This document shows, in pieces, positions 38,231 through 48,300 of a stretch of DNA of 64,000 nt. Location of the stretch: contig NZ_AP026738.1 in the NCBI RefSeq assembly GCF_002157685.2, positions 2,046,001 to 2,110,000 of the forward strand, given 5' to 3'. The number at the start of each line of letters is the position of its first letter. Within the stretch, counting starts at the first letter, position 1. The translations under genes were made by a program, and so were the position numbers. This DNA comes from Comamonas thiooxydans. Its GTDB lineage: Bacteria > Pseudomonadota > Gammaproteobacteria > Burkholderiales > Burkholderiaceae_C. Below the pieces are notes generated by a model. The model saw nothing but the letters and a program-made list of their open reading frames with translations, did not search any database and was not told the origin of the DNA.

Positions 38231-39613
38231 ATGAAGTTAGGAGAGGGACCCCGTTTGATGGCGGTCTTGGCTGCAGGCGTATTGTTTGTGGGGGGGGCTT
38301 GGGCCAAGGCGACGCCCGATGAACTGTCCAGGCTGGGCAAGTCGTTGACCTGCACGGGGGGCGAAAAAGCGGGTACAGCCAGCGGTGTGCCCGAGTTCAC
38401 GGGCAAATGGCTGGGTACGCCGCCCGGCATTCAATACAACCCGCATGCTGGCCAGCACCCGGTGGACCCCTATGCCGGTGAAAAGCCGCTGCTCACCATC
38501 ACGGCTGAGAATCTGGCGCAGTATGGCGAGCGCCTGAGCGAGGGTCAGAAGGCCATGTTTGCCAAATACCCCAAGACCTATCGTATTCCGGTCTATCAGG
38601 GCCACCGTGACTTTCGCTTCTCGGATGCCGTCTGCGCGGCGGCCAGAAAGAATGCCCAGGATGCCGTGATGAACGCAGACGGTCAGGGTACAACGGGTGC
38701 GGTCAAGGGGGCGCTGCCCTTCCCGTTCCCCAGAAATGGACTTGAGCTGGCCTTCAACAACCTGCTGCCTTCGCGTGCTTTCACCGAACACACGCTGCGT
38801 GACAACGCCAATGTGCTGGCCGATGGCACCATCGTCTGGGGTCGTGCCGACAATCGCGCCTTCAGTCAGGTCAACGACCCGGCCAACGCAGGACAGCCAC
38901 TGAGCAGTCCCATGTCCCAGGGCATGAATGCAGTCAAGCTGCCCGAGCGTGAGAAGGGCGGCGTCAGCGTGGTGTCCGAGCCGGTTGAATTTGGCAAGGA
39001 AAAGCGCCTGGGCTGGAGCTATGACCCCGGCACACGTCGGGTGCGCCAGATTCCCGAATACGGTTTCGACCAGCCTCTATCGGGCACCGGCGGCAAGCTG
39101 ACGATTGACTCCGATCGCCTGTTCAACGGCTCGCCCGAGCGCTACAACTGGAAGTCGCTGGGCAAGAGGGAAGTCTATGTGCCGGCCAATGCCTACAAGA
39201 TTCACGGCAGCAACGTGAAGTATGCCGATCTGCTCAAACCCGGTCATGAAAACCCCGACTACATGCGCTATGAGCTGCGCCGTGTCTGGGTGCTGGAGGC
39301 TTCGCTCAAGGATGGCTACCGCCACATGTTCGGCAAGCGCGTGCTGTTCCTCGATGAAGATACCGGCCAGGCACTGATGAGCGATTACTACGATGCACGC
39401 GGCCAGTTGTGGCTGCAGGCGGTAGTCAATCATTACTATGCCTTCGACGCAAGGATCTGGCATGCGGGCACCAGCTTCTATCACGACCTGAACTCTGGCG
39501 GCTATGTGGCCTACAACCTGTTCCAGGAGCGACCCCAGGGTCCCGTCTTGAACAAGGGCAATATGACTGCAGCCATGTTTACGCCCGAAGCAGCGCGTAA
39601 CGCAGGCAACTAA
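38231..39613 (+). CDS. DUF1329 family outer-membrane-associated protein
   Basis: A 460-residue exported protein with a signal peptide (MAVLAAGVLFVGGAWAKA). DUF1329 hallmarks are present: DELSRLGKSLTCTGGEKAG near the start, PFPFPRNGLELAFNNL, VRQIPEYGFDQP, YKIHGSN and the ending EAARNAGN. The fold is predicted to resemble LolA/LolB. These proteins often accompany lipid, steroid or terpenoid catabolism and may handle hydrophobic substrates or lipoproteins. Its start has AAGGAG eight bases upstream. The next gene encodes a hydroxysteroid dehydrogenase, which fits steroid uptake or processing. Confidence 0.85.
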   Translation: MKLGEGPRLMAVLAAGVLFVGGAWAKATPDELSRLGKSLTCTGGEKAGTASGVPEFTGKWLGTPPGIQYNPHAGQHPVDPYAGEKPLLTITAENLAQYGERLSEGQKAMFAKYPKTYRIPVYQGHRDFRFSDAVCAAARKNAQDAVMNADGQGTTGAVKGALPFPFPRNGLELAFNNLLPSRAFTEHTLRDNANVLADGTIVWGRADNRAFSQVNDPANAGQPLSSPMSQGMNAVKLPEREKGGVSVVSEPVEFGKEKRLGWSYDPGTRRVRQIPEYGFDQPLSGTGGKLTIDSDRLFNGSPERYNWKSLGKREVYVPANAYKIHGSNVKYADLLKPGHENPDYMRYELRRVWVLEASLKDGYRHMFGKRVLFLDEDTGQALMSDYYDARGQLWLQAVVNHYYAFDARIWHAGTSFYHDLNSGGYVAYNLFQERPQGPVLNKGNMTAAMFTPEAARNAGN

Positions 39614-39678
39614 AAAATGAATCCGGCAAACAGCTTGTGGCGTACTTTGTGTGGCTGCGGGCTTTTGCCATTCAAGTC

Positions 39679-39704
39679 AGGAGGCGTTTGCGCCTCCTTT
39701 TTTA
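39679..39704 (+). terminator. Intrinsic terminator after the DUF1329 gene
   Basis: GGAGGCG, loop TTTG, CGCCTCC, then a run of six T residues. It separates the DUF1329 gene from the dehydrogenase, so the latter probably has its own promoter or depends on read-through. Confidence 0.85.
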
Positions 39705-39757
39705 TGTGGCAGTAGCAATGCCCTGCTCAGGGCTTGGAAAAACAAGAGGAGACGTAG

Positions 39758-40522
39758 ATGACAAATCGTTTGCAGGGCAAGGTGGCGCTGGTCACTGGTG
39801 GTGCCAGCGGTGTGGGTCTGGAGGTGGTGAAGCTGTTTCTTGGTGAAGGCGCCAAGGTCGCATTCAGCGATATCAATGAAACGGTAGGGCAGCAACTGGC
39901 GGCTGAATTGGGCGAACGCTCCATGTTTGTCCGCCATGACGTGAGCAGCGAGGCGGACTGGGCGCTTGTGATGGCGGCGGTGCAGCAACGTCTTGGCAGG
40001 CTCGATGTGCTGGTCAACAATGCCGGCATCCTGCTGCCTGGTGATATGGAAACAGGGCGTCTGGAGGATTTCAGCCGCCTGCTCAAGATCAACACCGAGT
40101 CGGTCTTCATCGGTTGCCAGCAGGGCATTGCGGCGATGAAGCAGGCTGGCGGCTCCATCATCAATATGGCTTCGGTATCCAGCTGGCTGCCCATAGAGCA
40201 ATACGCCGGCTATAGCGCCAGCAAGGCCGCCGTGTCGGCACTGACCCGCGCCGCTGCACTGAACTGTCGCAAGCAAGGCTATGCGATTCGTGTCAATTCC
40301 ATTCATCCCGATGGCATCTATACGCCCATGATGCAGGCTTCGCTGCCAAAGGGCGTGAGCAAGGAAATGGTCTTGCATGACCCCAAGCTCAACCGTGCCG
40401 GCCGCGCTTATATGCCCGAGCGTATCGCGCAACTGGTGCTGTTCCTGGCCAGCGAAGAGTCCAGTGTCATGAGCGGCAGCGAGCTGCACGCCGATAACTC
40501 GATTCTGGGCATGGGGCTATAG
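39758..40522 (+). CDS. 3beta/17beta-hydroxysteroid dehydrogenase
   Basis: A 254-residue classical SDR with TGGASGVG, NNAG, catalytic Ser in NMASVSSW and YSASK. From memory the whole sequence is close to identical to the C. testosteroni 3beta/17beta-hydroxysteroid dehydrogenase of known structure, including the distinctive LPIEQYAGYSASKAAVSAL and the ending GSELHADNSILGMGL. It oxidises 3beta- and 17beta-hydroxyl groups of steroids with NAD+, as in the conversion of testosterone to androstenedione at the start of steroid breakdown. Its presence is the best species marker in the window. A stem terminator follows. Confidence 0.95.
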   Translation: MTNRLQGKVALVTGGASGVGLEVVKLFLGEGAKVAFSDINETVGQQLAAELGERSMFVRHDVSSEADWALVMAAVQQRLGRLDVLVNNAGILLPGDMETGRLEDFSRLLKINTESVFIGCQQGIAAMKQAGGSIINMASVSSWLPIEQYAGYSASKAAVSALTRAAALNCRKQGYAIRVNSIHPDGIYTPMMQASLPKGVSKEMVLHDPKLNRAGRAYMPERIAQLVLFLASEESSVMSGSELHADNSILGMGL

Positions 40523-40549
40523 ATGAGAGCTTGAATCTGACCGTCCCCG

Positions 40550-40577
40550 AAAGGCCTTGAAGCGTTTCAAGGCCTTT
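40550..40577 (+). terminator. Hairpin after the hydroxysteroid dehydrogenase gene
   Basis: A 12-bp perfect stem, AAAGGCCTTGAA and TTCAAGGCCTTT, around GCGT. It is followed by GCCGTTTT. The same stem core recurs at 54583-54614. Confidence 0.75.
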
Positions 40578-40669
40578 GCCGTTTTGCTGAGTAGGATGAT
40601 GCAGGCAATGGTCTTGAGCGGTAAAGATGCGGTCGTTCAAGTTCGGTTGGGTTTTGAGAGGATGTCTTC

Positions 40670-41062
40670 ATGAAATTGGGTTACACAATCATCTACGTCC
40701 CGGATGTCTCGGCATCGCTGGAATTCTTTAGCCGGGCGTTCGGCATACAACAGCGTTTTCTGCATGAATCCGGAACCTATGGCGAGCTCGAGACGGGGCA
40801 GACCACGCTGGCATTTGCCGCCCATGAACTGGGCGCGTTGAATTTTCCTGGAGGCCATGTCGAAGCACACAGCTCTGCCAAGCCATTGGGATTTGAAATC
40901 GCGCTGGTCACGGAGGATGTCGAGCTGGCCCATCGGAGCGCGCTGAGCGCAGGCGCCATCGAGATGGCCGCTCCGACGGCCAAACCCTGGGGTCAGATGG
41001 TGTCTTATCTGCGTTGCCCCGACGGCACCGTGGTGGAGCTTTGTACGCCCATGGCTGCCTGA
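40670..41062 (+). CDS. VOC-superfamily (glyoxalase/bleomycin resistance-like) protein
   Basis: A single-domain VOC protein of 130 residues, with two beta-alpha-beta-beta-beta halves: GYTIIYVPDVSASLEFF and KPLGFEIALVTEDVELAH, ending RCPDGTVVELCTP with the metal-ligand glutamate. Possible roles include isomerase, lyase or dioxygenase activity on a small substrate, or drug binding; sequence alone does not tell. It follows the steroid dehydrogenase on the same strand but behind a terminator. Confidence 0.8.
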   Translation: MKLGYTIIYVPDVSASLEFFSRAFGIQQRFLHESGTYGELETGQTTLAFAAHELGALNFPGGHVEAHSSAKPLGFEIALVTEDVELAHRSALSAGAIEMAAPTAKPWGQMVSYLRCPDGTVVELCTPMAA

Positions 41063-41399
41063 GCCAAAGAGATGCTTGCCCGCAAAGGCGCAAGGTCCGG
41101 CCTGGCTTTCCGCACTGTTTGCAATATCGCGCACATGCGACGCAAATTGCACCCCGGCCTAGTTTGACCGGGCAGATCTCTGCGTTGCTTGGCCTGGGAG
41201 AGCCTCGGGCAGCAATGCTGTCCCGAGACAAGAGAGACTTCGCGGGCGTAAGCGGCTCTGTGACGACAGGCAAGGACGAGTTCCATCGGCAGTCATTTCC
41301 CTACTGCAGCGGGTTAGTATGTTTTTGATAGCTGTCAACGCTTTATGGGCAAGGTGTTGCTTCTATATACTCCCATTTTTTCTTTGAACAGGGGAAGCA
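41063..41399 (+). other. 337-bp gap, leader of the Sel1-repeat gene
   Basis: No supported gene. The right-hand end contains a family 2 repeat (TTTGATAGCT at 41324-41333, then TCTATATAC near 41363). A weak short frame covers the left half but lacks a ribosome site. Confidence 0.5.
41324..41372 (+). repeat. AT-rich dispersed repeat, family 2, copy
   Basis: TTTGATAGCTGTCAACGC, a spacer, then TTCTATATACTCC. It is the closest match to the copy at 15381, sharing TTTGATAGCTG, CAACGC and the terminal TATATA tract. Confidence 0.55.
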
Positions 41400-42737
41400 A
41401 TGCTTGCGCGATGGTCTGGTGCTTTGGTTCTGTCGGCTTGGCTGTCAGTTTGGGGTTGTGCGCAGGCTCAGCCCAGCGAAATGGTCAATGCCGCGAAGAC
41501 AGGCGATGTCGCGGCACAGTACGAGTTGGGAAAGGCCTATCTTTACGGCAAGGGCGTGGAAAAGAATGCCGACGATGCCTTGCGCTGGCTGCGTCTGGCC
41601 GCCGAGCACAATCATGCGCCATCCCAGTATCTGCTGGGTCTGGTCTATGTGCTGGGTGCCGAGGGTGTGAAAAAGGATCCTGAGGCAGGCCTGGCACACA
41701 TTCATCAGGCTGCAAACGCCGGAAATCTCGATGCGCAGAACCTGCTGGGAACTATTTATCTAAAAGGCGAAGCAGTTGAAAAGGACGCCGCAACAGGCGT
41801 CGCATGGCTGGAGCGCGCCGCGCAACAGGGCTCTGCCGCGGCACAAAACAGCCTGGGCTTCGTCTATCGTAAAGGCGAGCTGCTTGCTCAGGATCTGCAG
41901 GCCTCGTTTCGCTGGTATCTGATGGCGGCGCAGCAAGCCGATGTGCTGGCGCAGTTCACGGTGGCCGAGATGTATTACCTTGGCGAAGGCGTGGAGAAGA
42001 ATCGTGCCGAAGCCGCGAAATGGCTGACCCCGCTGGCAGACAAAGGCGTGCAGAAAGCCCAATTGCTGCTGGGAAAGATTTGCTTCGAAGGCCAGGGCGT
42101 GGACCCCGACTACAAGCGGGCCGTGCTGCTGCTGCACGCTGTTGCCATCCGCGGCTCGGGCGAGGCTTACTATGAACTGGGCCGCCTGTTCGAACAGGGA
42201 GAGGGCGAGTATCGCAATGAAAAGGAAGCGATTGCCTATTACACCCAGGCATTGAAGTACCAGCATGCAGCGGCGGCGCAGCGGCTTGAGCAACTCTCCG
42301 CTTCGTCGCCCAAGTCCGCGGAGTTTGCGCAGTCCATGGAATACATGGAGAACCTGAACTCGGCTCTCAAGGGCAATGTTCTGGCCCAGTACAACGTCGG
42401 TGTCTTTCAATATCTGGGCAAGGGCTTTGCGCAACCCAACTACACCGAGGCCGCCAAGTGGTTCACCATGGCAGCCAATCAAGGCTATGCCAAGGCCCAG
42501 TACAACCTGGGCACTCTGTACGAGAACGGCGAGGGTGTGGGCAAGAGCCTGGCTCAGGCGCTGAAGTGGTATCGGCTTGCCGCCGAGCAGCAGGATGCCC
42601 CGGCCCAGTACGCGCTGGGAACTTTGTACCGGGACGGTCTGGGTGTGAAGAAGAATGCCAAGCAGGCTCGTGAGTGGTTGCAGCGCGCCGCAGAGCAAGG
42701 CCATGCTCCGGCAAAAAAGGCTTTGGCAGAGCTCTGA
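41400..42737 (+). CDS. Sel1-like (TPR-like) repeat protein, exported
   Basis: A 445-residue protein with a signal peptide ending near AQAQP, then about ten Sel1 repeats of about 36 residues. Each follows the pattern AQYxLGxxYxxGxGVxKDxxxAxxWxxxAAxxG, for example AQYNLGTLYENGEGVGKSLA. One imperfect stretch of about 45 residues interrupts the array near residue 300. Sel1 repeats are protein-interaction scaffolds in the periplasm or at envelope complexes. The ATG at 41400 has an AGGGGA site. A hairpin terminator follows. Confidence 0.88.
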   Translation: MLARWSGALVLSAWLSVWGCAQAQPSEMVNAAKTGDVAAQYELGKAYLYGKGVEKNADDALRWLRLAAEHNHAPSQYLLGLVYVLGAEGVKKDPEAGLAHIHQAANAGNLDAQNLLGTIYLKGEAVEKDAATGVAWLERAAQQGSAAAQNSLGFVYRKGELLAQDLQASFRWYLMAAQQADVLAQFTVAEMYYLGEGVEKNRAEAAKWLTPLADKGVQKAQLLLGKICFEGQGVDPDYKRAVLLLHAVAIRGSGEAYYELGRLFEQGEGEYRNEKEAIAYYTQALKYQHAAAAQRLEQLSASSPKSAEFAQSMEYMENLNSALKGNVLAQYNVGVFQYLGKGFAQPNYTEAAKWFTMAANQGYAKAQYNLGTLYENGEGVGKSLAQALKWYRLAAEQQDAPAQYALGTLYRDGLGVKKNAKQAREWLQRAAEQGHAPAKKALAEL

Positions 42738-42743
42738 GCTGAC

Positions 42744-42773
42744 AAGCGGGGGCCGTTTTCGAGGCCCCGGCTT
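42744..42773. terminator. Hairpin between convergent genes
   Basis: GGGGCC and GGCCCC flanked by AAGC and GCTT form a stem around GTTTTCGA. It lies between the Sel1-repeat and VOC genes, which converge. Confidence 0.6.
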
Positions 42774-42789
42774 GCCAGCGCGAGGGCGG

Positions 42790-43182
42790 CTAGGCCGGCT
42801 CCGAGATCTCGATGAGGTTCAGGTCGGGGTCACGCACATAGATGGAGCGGATTTTCGATGAGGCACCGGTGCGCATCACAGGGCCTTCGGCGATGGGAAC
42901 CGACAACTGCTGCAGACGCGCGATAACCTCGTCCAGCGGCACCGAGGCCAGAAAGCACAGATCAAGGGCACCGGGCACAGGCGTGTGGGCCTTGGGTTCA
43001 AACTCGCGTCCCTTCACATGCAGATTGATCTTCTGCTGCCCAAATACAAAGGCCTTGCGCTCCACGGGTGGGGTGCCGCCTATGAAGGATTCCAGCCGCA
43101 TGCCGAGGACTTCGGTGTAAAAGCGTATGCATTGCGCTTCGTTGGCCGTGGTGAGAACCAGGTGGTCGAGGTGACTGATCAT
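42790..43182 (-). CDS. VOC-superfamily protein
   Basis: A 130-residue glyoxalase-fold protein from the ATG at 43182 (MISHLDHLVLTTANEA). An upstream in-frame ATG would add fifteen residues with no ribosome site. Metal-ligand positions His6 of HLDHLVL and the C-terminal Glu in DPDLNLIEISEP fit a metal-dependent VOC enzyme. Substrate unknown. It has the same direction as the downstream-facing TetR gene but a separate transcript is likely. Confidence 0.8.
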   Translation of the reverse strand: MISHLDHLVLTTANEAQCIRFYTEVLGMRLESFIGGTPPVERKAFVFGQQKINLHVKGREFEPKAHTPVPGALDLCFLASVPLDEVIARLQQLSVPIAEGPVMRTGASSKIRSIYVRDPDLNLIEISEPA

Positions 43183-43311
43183 GACAAGGCTACTGTCTGG
43201 TTGTGAAAATGAGTGTGAGGGCACGCAATCTCGCGTTGCAGGGGAACGGCATGAGCATGGTGCAGTTGCAGGCAGGCATTGCCGTTAAGGCTGCGGTCCG
43301 GGTCGATTCTG

Positions 43312-43875
43312 TCAGGCTGTCGCCGCTCCGTCCTGGCGCATGACGCCCTGCAAGAACGCCTGCTCGGCAAGCTGTGCCAGCGGGGCGCGAGGGATGCGAC
43401 CGCGGCGCTCGCCGTCGATGAGGGCGATCACGGTTCCCAGCCACAGCTCGGTCAATGTTGCCGCGCTGAAATCGATGCGGAACACGCCTTCCTGCTGGCC
43501 ACGCAGGAAGAAAGCGTCGACCTTGGGTTCCCAGATCGCATTTTCCTCCATGGGTTTTTCGACCTCGTTCCAGTAATAGGTCAGGAACAGCGTGAATTCG
43601 CGATGTTCAAGATGCTTGGCATTGAGGCGCTTGAGTGCTTCGAGCACCGGGCCTTCCTCGATGCGGGCTTCGTCCAGCGCATCGTCCAGCGTGCGCAGGC
43701 TTTGTTCCAGCAGTCGCTTGATCAGCAGATCGCGCGTGGGGCAGAAGCGATAGAGGGTGGCCTTGCTGATGCCTATGGCCTTGGCCAGCTCCTGCAAAGT
43801 GGCGCGTGGGTGGTTGACCAGGGCCAGGGCCAGTGGAGGGAGGATTGCTGTGTTGTCGTGAGGGGTTGTCGTCAT
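43312..43875 (-). CDS. TetR-family transcriptional regulator
   Basis: A 187-residue repressor. Its HTH is LQELAKAIGISKATLYRFC, at about residues 27-46, followed by a helical ligand domain. It diverges from the RND efflux operon, and the intervening region carries a perfect 18-bp palindrome plus a second imperfect copy close to its own start. The expected role is repression of the efflux operon and of itself until a ligand binds. Confidence 0.9.
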   Translation of the reverse strand: MTTTPHDNTAILPPLALALVNHPRATLQELAKAIGISKATLYRFCPTRDLLIKRLLEQSLRTLDDALDEARIEEGPVLEALKRLNAKHLEHREFTLFLTYYWNEVEKPMEENAIWEPKVDAFFLRGQQEGVFRIDFSAATLTELWLGTVIALIDGERRGRIPRAPLAQLAEQAFLQGVMRQDGAATA

Positions 43876-43903
43876 TCGTGGCTCCGGTTGGGGCGGATAC
43901 GGA

Positions 43904-44012
43904 TGAACCTATTTTGATTCAAGCAGCGGGGCTAAAAGCTTGGGAGAGCAACTTTACTTGGTATCAAAATGCCATGAATCAATATAGGTCTTAATGAATC
44001 AAATTTGATTCA
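43904..44012. promoter_or_regulatory. TetR operators upstream of the RND efflux operon
   Basis: TGAATCAAATTTGATTCA at 43995-44012 is a perfect 18-bp palindrome. TGAACCTATTTTGATTCA at 43904-43921 matches it at 15 of 18 positions. A TGAATCAA half-site also lies near 43975. The arrangement lets one repressor cover both divergent promoters. Confidence 0.75.
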
Positions 44013-44068
44013 AAAAATATTTTCATGCATCATGCACTTCTTTCAAGATTTGACAAGACTCAAAAGCC

Positions 44069-45247
44069 ATGAAGAAGAAAAGCCAGAATGTGCGTGCCTG
44101 GTCGGCCCTGGCCGCATTGGCGGCCGCAATGATGTTGGTCGGCTGCATCAAGTCGGAAGCGGGCGGCCCGCCTCAGGAATTGCCGCTGGTGGATGTGGTG
44201 ACCGTCAAGCCCAGGGCGCTGAGCCTTAGTGCTGAACTGCCTGGGCGGGTCGAGCCCGTACGTGTGGCGGAGGTGCGTGCGCGGGTGCCGGGTATCGTGC
44301 TGAGCCGCAACTTCAAAGAGGGTGCCGATGTGAAGGCCGGAGAGGTGCTGTTCAACATCGACCCGGCACCGTTGCGCGCGGCGCTGTCGCGGGCCCGGGG
44401 TGAATTGGCGCGAGCGGAGGCCGCGCTCTCCGATGCTCAGTCCGTGGTGCGTCGTTACGAGCCGCTGGTGGCACAGGAAGCCGTGAGTCGCCAGGATTTC
44501 GACAGCGCCAAGGCTGCGCTGCACAGCGCCATGGCCATGCGTCAATCGGCCCAGGCCGAAGTAGAGGCGGCACGCCTGAATCTGGACTATGCGACGGTGA
44601 GGGCCCCGATTGCGGGCCGCATCGGCCGTGCGCTGGTGACGGAAGGCGCTCTGGTCGGCCAGGGGGAGGCCACGCCGATGGCAGTGATACAGCAGCTTGA
44701 CCCCATTTATGCCGATTTTCGCCAGACCGCCGCGCTGGCCACGCGCTTGCGTGCACAGCAACAGGGAGAGCGGTCGCAGAGGAGTGCTCCCGTGACGCTG
44801 GTGGCGGACGGCCTGGACGAAAAGCGCCAGGGACGCATGCTGTTTTCGGATGTGACGGTGGATCGCGGAACCGGCCAGCTTGCGCTGCGCGGTGAATTCC
44901 CCAACAAGGATGGCTTGCTGTTGCCCGGCATGTATGTGCGTGTGACCCTGGGGCTGGGTGAGGATCCCGCGGCCATTCTCGTGCCTCAGCGTGCGGTGCA
45001 GCGCGGCAGCGACGGACTGGCCCATGTGCTGGTGCTCGACGAGAACGACATTGTGCAGTCCCAGAAGGTGAGCACCGGCGCCATGTACGGATCCGAGTGG
45101 CATATCACCGAGGGTCTGAAGGAAAACGCCAGGGTGCTGGTCGGAGGCCTTGCTGCAGCCGTGCCCGGCACCAAGGTGCAGATCAGAGCTGCCGCTGCAA
45201 GCGTCGCTGACGCTGTCAAAGATGCTGAAGTCACGGAAAAGAAATGA
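44069..45247 (+). CDS. RND efflux periplasmic adaptor (AcrA/MexA-like)
   Basis: A 392-residue membrane fusion protein with a lipoprotein signal (lipobox LVGC near residue 30). The barrel-sandwich motif GRVEPVRVAEVRARVPGIV, a coiled-coil hairpin at about residues 110-175, and the IAGRIGRALVTEGALV motif are characteristic. It bridges the inner-membrane pump and the outer-membrane channel. First gene of a three-gene operon opposite tetR. Confidence 0.92.
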   Translation: MKKKSQNVRAWSALAALAAAMMLVGCIKSEAGGPPQELPLVDVVTVKPRALSLSAELPGRVEPVRVAEVRARVPGIVLSRNFKEGADVKAGEVLFNIDPAPLRAALSRARGELARAEAALSDAQSVVRRYEPLVAQEAVSRQDFDSAKAALHSAMAMRQSAQAEVEAARLNLDYATVRAPIAGRIGRALVTEGALVGQGEATPMAVIQQLDPIYADFRQTAALATRLRAQQQGERSQRSAPVTLVADGLDEKRQGRMLFSDVTVDRGTGQLALRGEFPNKDGLLLPGMYVRVTLGLGEDPAAILVPQRAVQRGSDGLAHVLVLDENDIVQSQKVSTGAMYGSEWHITEGLKENARVLVGGLAAAVPGTKVQIRAAAASVADAVKDAEVTEKK

Positions 45248-45311
45248 GCACTATGCGCTGGTCCTGCAAGCGCTGAATGCCAAGAAGACAAGCCTTATTC
45301 AAGGATAGACA

Positions 45312-48300
45312 ATGTCCCGGTTTTTTATTGATCGCCCCAAGCTGGCCTGGGTGGTCGCGATCTTCATCCTGCTTGCCGGCCTGCTGGCTATCCCGGCCTT
45401 GCCCGTGGCGCAGTTTCCCAACGTGGCGCCGCCGCAGATCTCCATCTCGGCAACCTATCCGGGGGCATCGGCCACCACGGTGATGGAGTCGGTGACCAGC
45501 GTCATCGAGGAGGAGCTCAACGGCACCAAGGGGCTGCTGTACTTCGACTCGTCCAGCGGTGCCACGGGCCTGGCCGAAATCACGGCCACCTTCGCGCCGG
45601 GCACCGATCCCGCACTGGCTCAGGTCGAGGTGCAGAACCGCATCAAGAAGGCCGAGGCCAGGCTGCCCGCATCGGTGATGCAGATGGGTCTGCAGGTAGA
45701 GCAGGCCAGCGCCAATTTCCTGATGATCTATTCGCTGACCTACAAGGGTGACGACAGCGGCAAGAACGAGGTCCGCCTCTCCGACTATGCGGTGCGCAAC
45801 ATCAACAACGAGATCCGCCGTGTGCCCGGGGTGGGCAAGGTGCAGTACTTCGGCGCCGATGTCGCCATGCGGGTCTGGGTCGATCCGCAGAAGCTGCTGG
45901 GCTACGGCCTGTCGGTGGCGGACGTAAATGCCGCCATTGCCGCGCAGAACGCCCAGGTGCCGGCGGGCAGCTTCGGCAGCCAGCCCGGATCGTCCGAGCA
46001 GGAGCTCAGCGCCACGATTGCCGTCAAGGGAACGCTGAGTTCGCCCGAGGAGTTCGGCCAGATCGTGCTGCAGGCCAGGGCCGACGGCTCGGCCGTACAC
46101 CTGGCCGATGTGGCGCGTCTCGAAGTCGGCCAGCTCGACTACAGCTTTGCCTCGCGCGAGGACGGCCACAAAGGAGTGGCGGCCGCCGTGCAACTGGCAC
46201 CTGGTGCCAATGCTATGCAGACCGCCAAGGCGGTCAAGGCGAGGCTAGCCGAGCTGTCGCAGAACTTCCCCGACGATATTCAGTACGCCGTGCCCTATGA
46301 CACCTCGCGCTTTGTCGAAGTCGCCATCGGCAAGGTGATCCAGACCCTGGTCGAGGCCGTGGTGCTGGTGTTTCTGGTGATGTGGCTGTTTCTGCAGAAT
46401 CTGCGCTATACGCTGATTCCCACCATCGTGGTCCCGGTGTGTCTGGCCGGTACCCTGGCGGTGATGTATGCGCTGGGCTTCTCGGTCAATATGATGACCA
46501 TGTTCGGCATGGTGCTGGCCATCGGCATTCTGGTCGACGATGCCATCGTGGTGGTGGAGAACGTGGAGCGTCTCATGGCCGAGGAGGGCCTCTCGCCGCT
46601 GGCCGCCACGGTGAAGGCCATGCAGCAGGTCTCGGGGGCCATCGTCGGCATCACGCTGGTGCTGGTGGCCGTGTTCCTGCCCCTGGCCTTCATGAGCGGC
46701 TCGGTGGGCGTGATCTACCGTCAGTTCTCGCTGTCGCTGGCGGTCTCCATCCTGTTCTCCGGCCTGCTGGCGCTGACATTCACGCCGGCACTGTGCGCCA
46801 CGCTGCTCAAGCCTGTTGCCGAGGATCACCACGCGGAGAAGAAAGGTCTCTTCGGCTGGTTCAACCGCCACTTTGCCAAGCTGACCGAGCGCTTTTCGCT
46901 GCTCAACCAGCGTCTGGTCAAGCGCACAGGCCGCTATATGCTGATCTATGCGGCGATCGTGGGCGGGCTGGGCTTTGCCTATACGCGCATGCCCGAGTCC
47001 TTTGTGCCTTATGAAGACATGGGCTACTACATCGTCAGCGTGCAACTGCCTCCCGGTGCGACCGAAGCACGTACCGAGGCCGTGGTGCGCGACATGGAAG
47101 CCTATGTGCAAAGCCGCCCCGCCACGGCCCAGGCCGAGTTCCTCATGGGCTACAGCTTCTCGGGCATGGGGCAGAACGCGGCCATGGCCTTCGTCACGCT
47201 CAAGGACTGGTCCTTGCGCAACAAGGGCCAGGCATCGTGGGACGAGGTCCAGGCCTTCAATCAGCGCTTCGGCAGTCTGTCCGATGGTGCGGCCATGGCT
47301 GTGGACCCGCCACCCATCGACGGCCTGGGCAATTCCGGCGGCTTTGCGCTGCGTCTGCAGGACCGCGCCAATCTGGGTCGTGAGGCCCTGGTCGCCGCGC
47401 GCGACGAGCTGCTGAAGAAGGCCAATGCCTCGCCGGTGATCGCCTACGCGATGATGGAAAACCTCGAAGACGCGCCGCAGCTGCGCCTGGACATAGACCG
47501 GCGCAAGGCCCAGGCCCAGGGCGTGAGCTTCGCGAGCATCAGTGCCGTGCTGTCCACGGCCTATGGCTCGGCCGTGATCAACGAGTTTCCGAATGCCGGA
47601 CGCCTGCAGCGCGTGGTGGTGCAGGCCGATACGGCCGCGCGCATGACGCCCGAGGCCCTGCTGCGGCTGTATGTGCCCAATGCCCAGGGCGAGCAGGTGC
47701 CGCTGGCCTCGTTTGCCAGCGTGGAATGGGAGCAGGGGCCGGTGCAGATCTCGCGCTACAACGGCTATCCGGCCTTCCGTATCGCGGGCGACGCCAAGCC
47801 CGGCCACACCACGGGTGAGGCCATGGCCGAGCTCGAACGCATCCTGGGCGAAATGCCGCGCGGCATAGGCTACGAGTGGACGGCGCTGTCCTATCAGGAA
47901 AAGGCCGCTGGCGCACAGGCTCCCAAGCTGTTCGCTCTGGCCATCGTGGTGGTGTTCCTGCTGCTCGTGGCCCTTTACGAAAGCTGGAGCATTCCAGCAG
48001 CCGTGATGCTGATCGTGCCCATAGGTGCGCTGGGATCGGTGCTGGCCACTTCGGCGCTGGGTCTCTCGAATGACGTGTATTTCAAGGTTGGCCTGATCAC
48101 CATCATCGGTCTGGCGGCCAAGAACGCCATCCTGATCGTGGAGTTCGCCAAGGACCTGCACGAGCGCGGCCATTCGCTGACGGAAGCGGCATTGCAGGCA
48201 GCCCGTTTGCGCTTCCGTCCCATCGTGATGACTTCGCTGGCCTTCATCCTCGGGGTGGTGCCACTGGCACTGGCCACCGGGGCGGGTGCCTCCAGCCAGG

